Made by a program: the position numbers and the translations under genes
Shown here: piece by piece, positions 1 through 7,080 of the stretch
Layout: each line of letters begins with the position of its first letter
Position numbering within the stretch: position 1 is the first letter of the stretch
Assembly: GCA_937968035.1 (NCBI GenBank)
Contig: CALBTS010000660.1
Coordinates: forward strand, 1-15,559
DNA length: 15,559 bases
Reading direction: 5' to 3'
Origin: an uncultured Methanomethylovorans sp.
Lineage (GTDB): Archaea; Halobacteriota; Methanosarcinia; Methanosarcinales; Methanosarcinaceae
Notes under the pieces: model-generated
Database searches by the model: none
Seen by the model: only the letters and a program-made list of their open reading frames with translations
Told to the model about the DNA's origin: nothing

Positions 1-31
1 TTTAAAAGTGAAAATGTTCACAAGATATGTT

Positions 32-60
32 TTAAATATTTGGTTTCATTGGATCTCCTC
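32..60 (-). other. Ribosome binding site plus five-codon mini-ORF
   Basis: On the minus strand a GAGGAG motif (60-55) lies five bases before an ATG (49-47). The frame encodes only M-K-P-N-I before a TAA at 34-32. The initiation signal is better than that of several real genes in the window, so it may be a leader peptide or upstream ORF for a gene to the left of the window, or the surviving 5' end of a lost gene. Coincidence in A/T-rich DNA is also possible. Confidence 0.25.
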
Positions 61-287
61 AATATTTTATTTATCATTCAAGTCAATAGTGTGCTAAAAT
101 GTGTTTCTGAAAATTGGTGTTGATCGATCTTTTAGCTGAACAATATCTATTTTATCAGGATTTGGATAGAGCCTAAAACAATTCGTCAGTAAGCATTCTT
201 CTTGTCAATGATGTTTAGATCTCTTCCCCATCATAAGATCATGGACTGATAAACTGAATCATAATTATGAAATAGTACTTGATGCTA

Positions 288-302
288 TATTGTTACACAA
301 TA
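288..302. promoter_or_regulatory. Inverted repeat upstream of kinase gene
   Basis: This is a perfect 6-base inverted repeat with a 3-base centre, TATTGT-TAC-ACAATA, 28 bases before the GTG at 331. It overlaps the only TATA-like element near the start (CTATATTG, about 285-292). Its position suits an operator for a dimeric regulator. No regulator is identified and the stem is A/T-rich, so it could be chance. Confidence 0.35.
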
Positions 303-330
303 ACAACAGTGTATGGGATAAATTTCTGAT

Positions 331-2736
331 GTGACATGGGGAGGCAAAGTGTCGGAGGGATCTCAGGTTGCAGTCGTTTTTTGGGGCGGTGTAGAATACT
401 GGCCAGTGATTTGTGTATCAGGGAATTTTGAACAATGGGGATATTCGGAAGAAGATATAGCCTCTGGAAAAATAAGATATGAACAGATACTGCATCCCGA
501 AGACTTGCAAAAGGTCAGATCGTTCATCCTGCAAAGAATAGCAGAAGGCTATAATGATGCAGTACAGCAATACAGAATACTTGATGCCTCCGGGAACATA
601 CACTGGGTAGAGGAAATATCCCTATTCCACACAGAGGATAACGATAACCTATCCTGTCAGGCAATATTAAGAGATATAACAACAGAACAAGAAAACCTAT
701 TCCGCAGGATACGCCTTGAAAAGCTCATAGCGAACATAGCTACGAATTTTGCCAACCTTCCGGACAACAGGATAGACGAAGGAATAAACAAGGCACTGAA
801 ACTGATAGGTGAATTTGCCGGAGCCAACAGAAGCTGTTTATTTGAAAGTTCGGAAGATTGCAGATTTGCCAACAAAAAATATGAATGGTGCGCTCCGGGT
901 ATGGAGCCTTTTAAAAGTTTCCTTAACAAAATACCTATGGAAACAATACCATGGCTTTATGGGAAATTGCTGGAAGATCAGACAGTTTTCATCCCTGATA
1001 TTGACCTTCTTCCACCCGAAGCCGAAAAAGAAAAAGCTCTCATTAGATTCTTCAATACATCATCACTCATCTTCTATCCCATCTTTTCCGAGAATAAACT
1101 CTCAGAATGTATACTTCTGGATTACGCCAAGGAAAAACTATTGTGGCAGGAAGATTCCATTGCACTGCTTCAGATAGTTGGTGAGAGCATCTCCGGTGCC
1201 CTGAAGCGCAAAAAAGCCGAAGAGAAACTGGCTTTCACAGGTTTTTCCGTTGAACGTTCCAGTACCCCTACTTTCTGGGTCAATACGGAAGGCCGGTTCA
1301 TAGATATCAATGATGCAGCCTGTACAGCTACTGGCTATTCCAGGGAGGAACTGCTGCAAATGAGTGTGCATGACATAAGTTCACAAATGATATCTGCCCC
1401 TCCATACGGTTCTTTTGAGAATGCAGTGGAACATGCAAAAAAACAAGTTGCTCTCAGGTTTGAGGTCATGTTCAAAAGGAAGGACAACAGCTTTTTTCCT
1501 GTAGAAATAAATCTTGATCATTTCTGCTTTAACTCCGAAGATTACTTGCTTGCGTTCGCATCAGACATCACTGAACGCAAGAGAGGAGAAGAAACTATCA
1601 AGGAACACCTTCATTTCCTGGAAACAATGCTGGATACCATTCCTCACCCTGTATTTTACAAAGACACCGAGGAAAAGTATACAGGTTGCAATAGCATTTT
1701 TGCAAGTTCAATAATCGGTCTCCCCAGGGAAGTCATAGTGGGCAGGACCATGCATGAACTGCAGGAAAGTATCCCTCAGCACCTTGCCAACATATACAGA
1801 GAACATGACCTTGCTCTCATAAAACAACCTGGTACCCAGTTCTATGAATCAAAAGTGCAGTGTGCCGATGGAAAACTTCGCTACTACCTCTTCAGTAAAT
1901 CAACATTTAATGACTCGGAAGGAAACCTGGCAGGTATCATAGGGGTCATGCTTGATATAACAGAAAGCAAGGAAACAGAGAAAAAACTAAGGGAATATGC
2001 CACTGAACTGGAAAAAGCTAATGAGGAGCTCAAGTCCCTGGACAGGATGAAGGATGAGTTCATAGCCAATGTGAATCATGAACTGCGTACTCCTCTTATA
2101 TCTATAATAGGTTTCAGCGATGCCTTGAATTCGGGACTTCTGGGTGAGATCACTGAAGATCAGAAGAAAGCTATAGATGCGGTATTAAGAAATGCCAAAA
2201 AGCTAAACAGGCTTGTGGATTCTATCTTGCATATGAGTCGTCTGAGGAGTTCCGGCGTTCACTACGAGATGACAATATTCCAGTTTTCAGATATGCTGAG
2301 AAATATCATTACTGACCTCTCGTTACAAATGAAGCAAAAAGGGATCACTGTTCAAGAGGACATTCCCGTTGACCTTCCTCAAATAAACGGTGACAGGAAC
2401 GCACTTGAAAGAGTGTTTATCAACTTGCTTGAAAACTCTATCAAATTCACGCATTGTGGCGGAGAGATAAAAGTGAACATCAGGAAAGAAGACAGATATG
2501 TGCATGTCATCGTAAGCGATACAGGCATAGGCATACCCAGGAATAAGCTTGCTGAGGTGTTCGAACGATTCTATCAGGTGGATAGTTCTTCCACCCGCAC
2601 ATTCGGCGGACTGGGTATCGGTCTGCATATCAGCAAAAATATTATAGAGGCCCACGGAGGAGAAATATGGGCCAACAGTGACGGTAAAAGTGGAACTTCA
2701 TTCCATGTTCTGCTTCCAGTCAACCTCAAAATTTAA
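331..2736 (+). CDS. PAS/GAF multi-sensor histidine kinase
   Basis: This is a cytoplasmic sensor histidine kinase of 801 residues with no membrane segment. Domain order is PAS_3-type (about 10-118), GAF (about 130-292), PAS (about 300-415), PAS (about 425-545), a charged coiled linker (546-572), HisKA (573-640) and HATPase_c (685-798). The phospho-acceptor is His583 in NVNHELRTPL. ATP-lid motifs are clear: N-box NLLENSIKFT (698-707), DTGIGIP (730-736), ERFYQ, and GGLGIGL (759-765). The signal sensed is unknown and no response regulator lies nearby, so it is an orphan kinase. The open frame starts at GTG 331, after an in-frame stop at 319. A second GTG at 349 has a better ribosome binding site (GGGGAGG at 338-344) and may be the true start. 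The first PAS begins almost at the N-terminus, so little precedes its first strand. The family call is firm. Confidence 0.93.
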   Translation: MTWGGKVSEGSQVAVVFWGGVEYWPVICVSGNFEQWGYSEEDIASGKIRYEQILHPEDLQKVRSFILQRIAEGYNDAVQQYRILDASGNIHWVEEISLFHTEDNDNLSCQAILRDITTEQENLFRRIRLEKLIANIATNFANLPDNRIDEGINKALKLIGEFAGANRSCLFESSEDCRFANKKYEWCAPGMEPFKSFLNKIPMETIPWLYGKLLEDQTVFIPDIDLLPPEAEKEKALIRFFNTSSLIFYPIFSENKLSECILLDYAKEKLLWQEDSIALLQIVGESISGALKRKKAEEKLAFTGFSVERSSTPTFWVNTEGRFIDINDAACTATGYSREELLQMSVHDISSQMISAPPYGSFENAVEHAKKQVALRFEVMFKRKDNSFFPVEINLDHFCFNSEDYLLAFASDITERKRGEETIKEHLHFLETMLDTIPHPVFYKDTEEKYTGCNSIFASSIIGLPREVIVGRTMHELQESIPQHLANIYREHDLALIKQPGTQFYESKVQCADGKLRYYLFSKSTFNDSEGNLAGIIGVMLDITESKETEKKLREYATELEKANEELKSLDRMKDEFIANVNHELRTPLISIIGFSDALNSGLLGEITEDQKKAIDAVLRNAKKLNRLVDSILHMSRLRSSGVHYEMTIFQFSDMLRNIITDLSLQMKQKGITVQEDIPVDLPQINGDRNALERVFINLLENSIKFTHCGGEIKVNIRKEDRYVHVIVSDTGIGIPRNKLAEVFERFYQVDSSSTRTFGGLGIGLHISKNIIEAHGGEIWANSDGKSGTSFHVLLPVNLKI

Positions 2737-4684
2737 ATTCCGGAACTTTTCCGGAAAATCTGATCACTTCTGCCCCGGTTATCCTCTCGTCCGCGCTTTT
2801 AAGGATGTGGCTGATCATTTCAGAATAGGACATATCTGACAATGCTGCCATTTTAGCCAGGTGGCCGTCCCAGCACCATCCGGGGTTGGGATTTACCTCC
2901 AACAGTTTTGGATTTCCAGCTGCATCCATTCTCCAGTCAAGACGCGTATAATCCCTGCATTCCAATCTTGATATCATTTTTAAGCTGCATTCCACTATGA
3001 ACTCTTCCATTTCCCTGGGAATTTCAGCAGCAATGGAACGTATCTTCCAGTATGGGGAATCAGGGATCCATTTTGCCTCATAACCGCACATTCGAGGCAA
3101 TTCAGGAGGAAGTGCGGAATAATCCTCCTCTATGATAGGCAGGACTGTATAGTCCTCTGGAGGATTGCCTATAATGCCTATGCTCAGATCCTTTCCTGTG
3201 AGGAACTCTTCTACAAGGATGGGTTTGTCATAACCCAGACCCTCTCGTATATCATAGATCGCTCTCACGACATCATCACGGTTGTGACATACACTATGCT
3301 GATTGAGGCCGAAACTTGAATCCCCGAAGTTGGGTTTTACTATTACCGGAAACTGCATAGGGACCTCGAACAGAACATCCTCTGCCTTAATGACGATACC
3401 TTCGGACACAGGCACACCGAGATCCTTGGCAATACCTCTTACCAGAGCTTTATCGTAGCAGAAGGCAAGGCATTGTGGCCCTGAACCTGTGTAAGGTATG
3501 CCCAGCATCTCAAGCAAAGCCGGTACATGCAATTCTTTCTGCGGATCGTTGGAGTAGCCTTCATCGCAAAGGTTGAAAACGAAATCCACTTTTCCCTTAA
3601 GGCGTTGCAGGTCTTGTATCAGGGTGTCGTGGTTGTCCAGGAACCTGAAGGAATAATCTTCTCTTTCCTTGAGAGCTCCTTTTAGCTGGTCGATGGTGTA
3701 CAGATCGTCATCATCGAAAACACCGCATGGTTTCAGGGAATCTCTCTTGGATGGATCACCGAATACTACCACTACATCCTTTTGCGTCGCATGGACCTTC
3801 TTTTTTGGCTCTGTCCATTCCTTGCGCAGTATGGCTGTGATTATTATACGCTTCTCCATCATGCCAAGGTCCTGGTTCCTCTTACTGCGGGACCCAATGG
3901 AGTTAACGATCTCAACATCACTGAAGCCAGCTTTTTTAAGGAGTTCCTGAAGCGATTCCTGTGTGTACAGCCTTTCGGCATAGAACTGGTCGGCAACGAC
4001 ACCCTGTTTATCGTTGACGATGACCTCTCTGGAGATCAATTTCTGACCATCAATGGACAGAGAACGCTCTCTGCATACGAAATTATGTTTATCTATCCAC
4101 TCCCATGACCTGGGCTGATAATTTTCTTTCAGGTATGCACCGTCGGTCACGTCCAGCAGGATTTTTCCCCAGGGCTTGAGCACTCTCTTTACTTCATTAA
4201 GCACCCTCAGATCCTCTTCGGACGTTTCAAAATAACCGAAACTGTTACCCAGCAGGAACACAGCATCGAAATTATCGGTCAAATAGGGTGTTTTACGTGC
4301 ATCCCCTTCCTTGAACCGTACGTTCAAGCCCTCCTTTTTTGCAGTGCTCTTTGCTTTTTGAATGAGATAATGTGACCTGTCCAGTCCTTCTACGTTCTTG
4401 AATCCTCTTCTTGCCACCTCAATGGAGTGGCGCCCCTGTCCGCAGCATAGGTCCAGGATCCTGCTCTCCTGCGAAAGGTTCAGAACGGAGAGGAACATAT
4501 CTATCTCTTCCCTGGTTATCTCTGAATCACCTACTACATCAGCATCTGTCTTCAGATAAAGGGAATTGAATATCTTTTTCCACCAGTCAGGGTTCACATG
4601 TTCTTCAAGACTGGATACGGGTCCAAGACTTTTAGGTTTTGGAGCATACTTCTTCTGGGGATATATCAAAGTATTTCTATTCAT
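2726..4684 (-). CDS. SAM methyltransferase / ATP-grasp (D-Ala-D-Ala ligase-like) fusion
   Basis: One polypeptide carries two enzymes. Numbering is from an upstream in-frame ATG at 4729; the start chosen here is Met16, since the first 15 residues look non-conserved and a GGAAGG-like site precedes it. Residues about 65-300 are a class I SAM-dependent methyltransferase, with motif I ILDLCCGQGR (91-100), acidic GLD (115-117), EGDAR (141-145) and RVLKPWGKILLD. Residues about 317-650 are a D-Ala-D-Ala-ligase-type ATP-grasp domain: GIPYTGSGP (410-418), the DK of YDKALV (426-427), PVIVKPNFGDSSFGL (461-475), VEEFLTGKDLSIG, then RLDWR with Asp598 and the metal-ligand pair Glu611/Asn613 in LLEVNPNPG. 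The usual Ser-x-x-Pro after the PG is replaced by WCWDGHL, suggesting a different acceptor. It probably ligates an amino acid or peptide and methylates substrate or product. No peptidoglycan role is likely in this type of archaeon. The gene overlaps the convergent kinase gene by 11 bases. Confidence 0.88.
   Translation of the reverse strand: MNRNTLIYPQKKYAPKPKSLGPVSSLEEHVNPDWWKKIFNSLYLKTDADVVGDSEITREEIDMFLSVLNLSQESRILDLCCGQGRHSIEVARRGFKNVEGLDRSHYLIQKAKSTAKKEGLNVRFKEGDARKTPYLTDNFDAVFLLGNSFGYFETSEEDLRVLNEVKRVLKPWGKILLDVTDGAYLKENYQPRSWEWIDKHNFVCRERSLSIDGQKLISREVIVNDKQGVVADQFYAERLYTQESLQELLKKAGFSDVEIVNSIGSRSKRNQDLGMMEKRIIITAILRKEWTEPKKKVHATQKDVVVVFGDPSKRDSLKPCGVFDDDDLYTIDQLKGALKEREDYSFRFLDNHDTLIQDLQRLKGKVDFVFNLCDEGYSNDPQKELHVPALLEMLGIPYTGSGPQCLAFCYDKALVRGIAKDLGVPVSEGIVIKAEDVLFEVPMQFPVIVKPNFGDSSFGLNQHSVCHNRDDVVRAIYDIREGLGYDKPILVEEFLTGKDLSIGIIGNPPEDYTVLPIIEEDYSALPPELPRMCGYEAKWIPDSPYWKIRSIAAEIPREMEEFIVECSLKMISRLECRDYTRLDWRMDAAGNPKLLEVNPNPGWCWDGHLAKMAALSDMSYSEMISHILKSADERITGAEVIRFSGKVPEFKF
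2738..2756. terminator. Perfect hairpin just after kinase stop codon
   Basis: TTCCGGAA-CTT-TTCCGGAA forms an 8-base perfect stem with a 3-base loop, starting one base after the kinase TAA (2734-2736). It lies inside the last codons of the convergent methyltransferase-ligase gene, where it encodes the SGKVPE region. Each arm is itself palindromic. It is a candidate 3'-end or transcript-stability hairpin for the kinase mRNA. The flanks are A-rich rather than a long T tract, so terminator function is inferred only. Confidence 0.45.
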
Positions 4685-4830
4685 CTGACTTGACCTTCCG
4701 GATTTGGAAATGGACTGGAATGTCCACAAGCTAATTTAATGTAATTAATAGAATAAAAATAAATTGCTGATTTTTCGGCAAACTTCCCAACGGGTTGTAA
4801 CATTGTTATATATGCATATTTGATCTATAT

Positions 4831-4848
4831 TTGTTTAAATACAAACAA
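4831..4848. promoter_or_regulatory. Inverted repeat in divergent promoter region
   Basis: TTGTTT-AAATAC-AAACAA is a perfect 6-base inverted repeat with a 6-base spacer. It lies between the divergent methyltransferase-ligase gene (start 4684, -) and the unknown gene at 4910 (+). It is about 30-50 bases upstream of the candidate TATA box of the plus-strand gene, where an activator or repressor could bind. The region is very A/T-rich, which weakens the case. Confidence 0.35.
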
Positions 4849-4878
4849 TAATGTATTTTAAATTAAGGTGTAATAGTA

Positions 4879-4887
4879 TTTTAAATA
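4879..4887 (+). promoter_or_regulatory. Candidate TATA box for a leaderless transcript
   Basis: TTTTAAATA is centred 27 bases before the ATG at 4910. In archaea this spacing puts the transcription start at or next to the start codon. No Shine-Dalgarno-like sequence precedes the ATG, which agrees with leaderless translation. Confidence 0.45.
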
Positions 4888-4909
4888 ATATAAGTTGTAA
4901 TTTTAATAC

Positions 4910-5584
4910 ATGATAGCACCAATGACAAAAATAAGCCAGCAAACAAGCATAATCCAATCAGTAAAAAAAGAACTGAGATCTGTCAAAGGTGTCTGCAGAG
5001 TAATATCTCTTGATACGGCAGACTTAGATAAGATTAAAGAACTTGAAATACTGGATGAACAGATCGGTTGCAAGATGATCGGCAGGAAACACAATGCCGG
5101 AATAAGAAAAGCACTGTGTTCTGATGTGGTATTGTCCCTGATGGTAAACAAAGAATATGATTGGCCGGTAAATACCATAAAACTGTACCATAAAGGAAAA
5201 ATTATAGGTGAGGATATACAAGACCATAATACGATTAATGAGTTCAGTGGACATGCTGATTCGTTTATCGTGGGAAATATCATTTTCTATGACAAAGAAT
5301 CCGTAAGAAATAGCAATATAAATGACCCTATCTGCATGTTTGTCACAGAACAGTCATGCCCGCGATTAGATACTCTTGGTGGCATATCTGATGCCGTAAT
5401 GGGAATACCTTCACGCTATACCCACGATTATCTGCAGCTAAAGATAGCAAGGGATCAAAAAGACATCCTTGGAAGTTTCCTGGTAGGATTCAATATAGAT
5501 AAAAGAGTCTCTCTTCCTTTTTCAATCGACGATGGCCGGATCAGCACGAATATAATAGATAGGAAGTGCCAGCTTCCCCTCTAG
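4910..5584 (+). CDS. Hypothetical protein, family not recognised
   Basis: This predicted protein of 224 residues was not recognised. It has no signal peptide or membrane segment and looks like a soluble mixed alpha/beta protein. Visible details are a Lys-rich N-terminal helix, the segment IGCKMIGRKHNAGIRKALC (52-70), a hydrophobic strand-rich middle with EYDWPVNTIKLYHKGKIIG (82-100), and cysteines at 29, 54, 70, 142, 150 and 220. The spacing of these cysteines matches no iron-sulfur or zinc motif I know. A second in-frame ATG at 4922 (Met5) is possible. Neither ATG has a ribosome binding site, but a TATA box sits 27 bases before the first, so a leaderless mRNA is likely. The gene is monocistronic and ends in a hairpin shared with the convergent gene. 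Open-frame length and normal codon use make it a real gene. Confidence 0.75.
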   Translation: MIAPMTKISQQTSIIQSVKKELRSVKGVCRVISLDTADLDKIKELEILDEQIGCKMIGRKHNAGIRKALCSDVVLSLMVNKEYDWPVNTIKLYHKGKIIGEDIQDHNTINEFSGHADSFIVGNIIFYDKESVRNSNINDPICMFVTEQSCPRLDTLGGISDAVMGIPSRYTHDYLQLKIARDQKDILGSFLVGFNIDKRVSLPFSIDDGRISTNIIDRKCQLPL

Positions 5585-5606
5585 TTCCCGTCAGGCTGGC
5601 AACTTC
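5563..5606. terminator. Bidirectional hairpin between convergent genes
   Basis: GAAG-TGCCAGC (5563-5573) pairs with GCTGGCA-A-CTTC (5595-5606), giving an 11-base-pair stem interrupted by one bulged A, with a 21-base loop. It begins in the last codons of the unknown gene and ends 10 bases before the stop of the convergent COG1361-like gene at 5616. It is a good candidate for 3'-end formation or protection of both transcripts. No long T tract follows on either strand. Confidence 0.5.
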
Positions 5607-5615
5607 ACTTCAGGT

Positions 5616-6944
5616 TCATCTGGAAGGTTCGATGTTTATGGAATACTCAAAGCTCTCCGTATTATGCGGCATTACTGACAGGGTCCACTGACCTGCAGAT
5701 GCCTGCACTGTGTAAGTTTCCACATAATTCTGTGAATTGCTCTGATATTCTGGATTGTTCCCGGCTGCCTTGAAGACCGGGTAGGAGATGCTCCCCACTG
5801 TGACCATACCGCCATACTGCATGGCTTCCTGCACCGCTTCGACTTCCTTGCCCTGTGGGTTTATGAGCTTGACCTCAAAGGATGGGTCTGTACTGCTGCT
5901 TGAGGGATACATATCATATATGTATGACTTAAGCTCGATCGTAACTGTTCCATTATCATTTACCTTGAAGGGGATCTCATAGGGCTTTTCAGGCTGTACC
6001 GCCACGTGGAAGTTAAGGGAAACCATTCCTTCATACTCGCGGATGCCCGGATCATCAATGTTCAGGTCTATGCTGCCAGAGAAATCTCCCTGTGCATCAG
6101 ATGGCACCTTTAACTGTACCTTTACCACAGCAGTCTCTCCCGGCTTTATGCTTGAAGGACCTGTTATTGTGATGGCATCGGTTCCAAAGGCCTGTCCATA
6201 TCCGCCATAGTATGGCATCGATGCTGCAGCGTCCACCGATACTGAGCTTACATCAGCGATCATTGGGTAGTACATGTTCTCCACAAGCTTGGGGTCTATG
6301 GCAATTTCGGAGTCGCCGGTATTCTTCAGCACGATCTCATAATTGTATACTTTGCCAGCCTCTACCCTGTCATATATGTATGGTGTAAGGATCTGTACCT
6401 GAGGGGGTATCCAGACATCTACGTTCAGCTGTACAGTGCCCGGGAATCCCTGGTACAGTATATCTCCCTCAGGCACATTTTCCATAAAGGCCAGCGTTGC
6501 AGCATAGTTCCCTATCTCAACATCCTCTGGAATACTTATCTTGACCTCGAACTGTGTCTTTTCTCCTGTTTCAAGAACTTCCTGTGCGGGAGTTATTGTG
6601 ATCCAGCTCTCATCCATGAAACTGTAAGTATATGGCGTTATAACCATCATCGGATCAACTGTGATCGCAGCATCTTCATTGTTGGTCACGGTAACGGTGA
6701 AGTTCTCACTGGTTCCGGGCTGCAACATCGTATTATAGTAGTTGGGATAAATGCTTATCGTTTCCATTTCAGTGATCATCCCTTCATTGTAGATCACGCC
6801 ACCTACCGTGGAAGATATGACCTTATCTGCGAGCGCCACCGCAGGCTCGGAAACTGCCGCATCGCCTGCAAATGCTGTCGCTCCTGTCATATAGACAAGA
6901 AGCACAGCGATCGATCCATATATTATGAATTGTGATCTGTTCAT
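5616..6944 (-). CDS. Secreted COG1361/S-layer-like beta-sandwich protein
   Basis: This is a predicted exported protein of 442 residues from the start at 6944. That ATG was chosen because a GGGTGA ribosome binding site lies about five bases upstream and a signal peptide follows directly; an upstream ATG at 6989 would add 15 unlikely residues. The signal peptide is NRSQF followed by a hydrophobic stretch, with probable cleavage after AFA (residue 26). The mature part has repeated NEW3/CARDB-like beta-sandwich units, shown by phrases such as LQPGTSENFTVTVTNNED, ETGEKTQFEVKISIP and IKPGETAVVKVQLKVP, rich in Tyr, Pro, Gly and Met. Unlike many COG1361 proteins, no C-terminal membrane anchor or PGF-type sorting signal is visible, so it may be released or held by partners. 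The specific role is unknown. A 7-base inverted repeat covers its promoter. Confidence 0.82.
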   Translation of the reverse strand: MNRSQFIIYGSIAVLLVYMTGATAFAGDAAVSEPAVALADKVISSTVGGVIYNEGMITEMETISIYPNYYNTMLQPGTSENFTVTVTNNEDAAITVDPMMVITPYTYSFMDESWITITPAQEVLETGEKTQFEVKISIPEDVEIGNYAATLAFMENVPEGDILYQGFPGTVQLNVDVWIPPQVQILTPYIYDRVEAGKVYNYEIVLKNTGDSEIAIDPKLVENMYYPMIADVSSVSVDAAASMPYYGGYGQAFGTDAITITGPSSIKPGETAVVKVQLKVPSDAQGDFSGSIDLNIDDPGIREYEGMVSLNFHVAVQPEKPYEIPFKVNDNGTVTIELKSYIYDMYPSSSSTDPSFEVKLINPQGKEVEAVQEAMQYGGMVTVGSISYPVFKAAGNNPEYQSNSQNYVETYTVQASAGQWTLSVMPHNTESFEYSINIEPSR

Positions 6945-6973
6945 GAATTTCACCCTTTTGAATTGACAATGCA

Positions 6974-6995
6974 TAATATGGACGTGCACATATTA
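6974..6995. promoter_or_regulatory. Inverted repeat overlapping TATA box (candidate operator)
   Basis: TAATATG-N8-CATATTA is a perfect 7-base inverted repeat. On the minus strand its distal arm is part of the probable TATA box CTTTAATATG (6998-6989), and the repeat reaches towards the expected start site near 6967. A protein bound here would block TBP/TFB access, so repression of the secreted protein gene is the simplest reading. The regulator is not known. Confidence 0.45.
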
Positions 6996-7057
6996 AAGAA
7001 CTTCTTAAACTTCAAAGAAATTCGTAGTTATCACTGAGTAAATATGGCTTATGGAGG

Positions 7058-7075
7058 TTTAAAATAAGAAATAAA
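7058..7075 (-). terminator. T-rich tract after Rsm22-like gene
   Basis: On the minus strand a T-rich run (TTTATTTCTTATTTTAAA) begins six bases after the TAA of the methyltransferase gene. Archaeal RNA polymerase often terminates at such U-rich tracts without a hairpin. Assignment rests on composition and position only. Confidence 0.35.
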
Positions 7076-7080
7076 CGTAA

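Larger units (their letters stand above)
1..330. other. A/T-rich intergenic region with no gene
   Basis: No substantial open reading frame was found on either strand. The stretch contains a minus-strand ribosome binding site followed by a five-codon frame (32-60) and a perfect inverted repeat at 288-302, both listed separately. A weak TATA-like element around 285-291 could drive the kinase gene that follows. Nothing resembling a tRNA or a stable structured RNA was seen by eye. Confidence 0.6.

Noticed and set aside
2726..4684. Reading the ATP-grasp half as a genuine D-Ala-D-Ala ligase for cell wall synthesis
   Set aside because: The setting is archaeal, no peptidoglycan genes are nearby, and the C-terminal acceptor region departs from the usual Ser-x-x-Pro pattern.
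4903..5283. Minus-strand open frame of 126 residues
   Set aside because: It is an antisense shadow of the unknown 224-residue protein, which has the better promoter and more normal composition.
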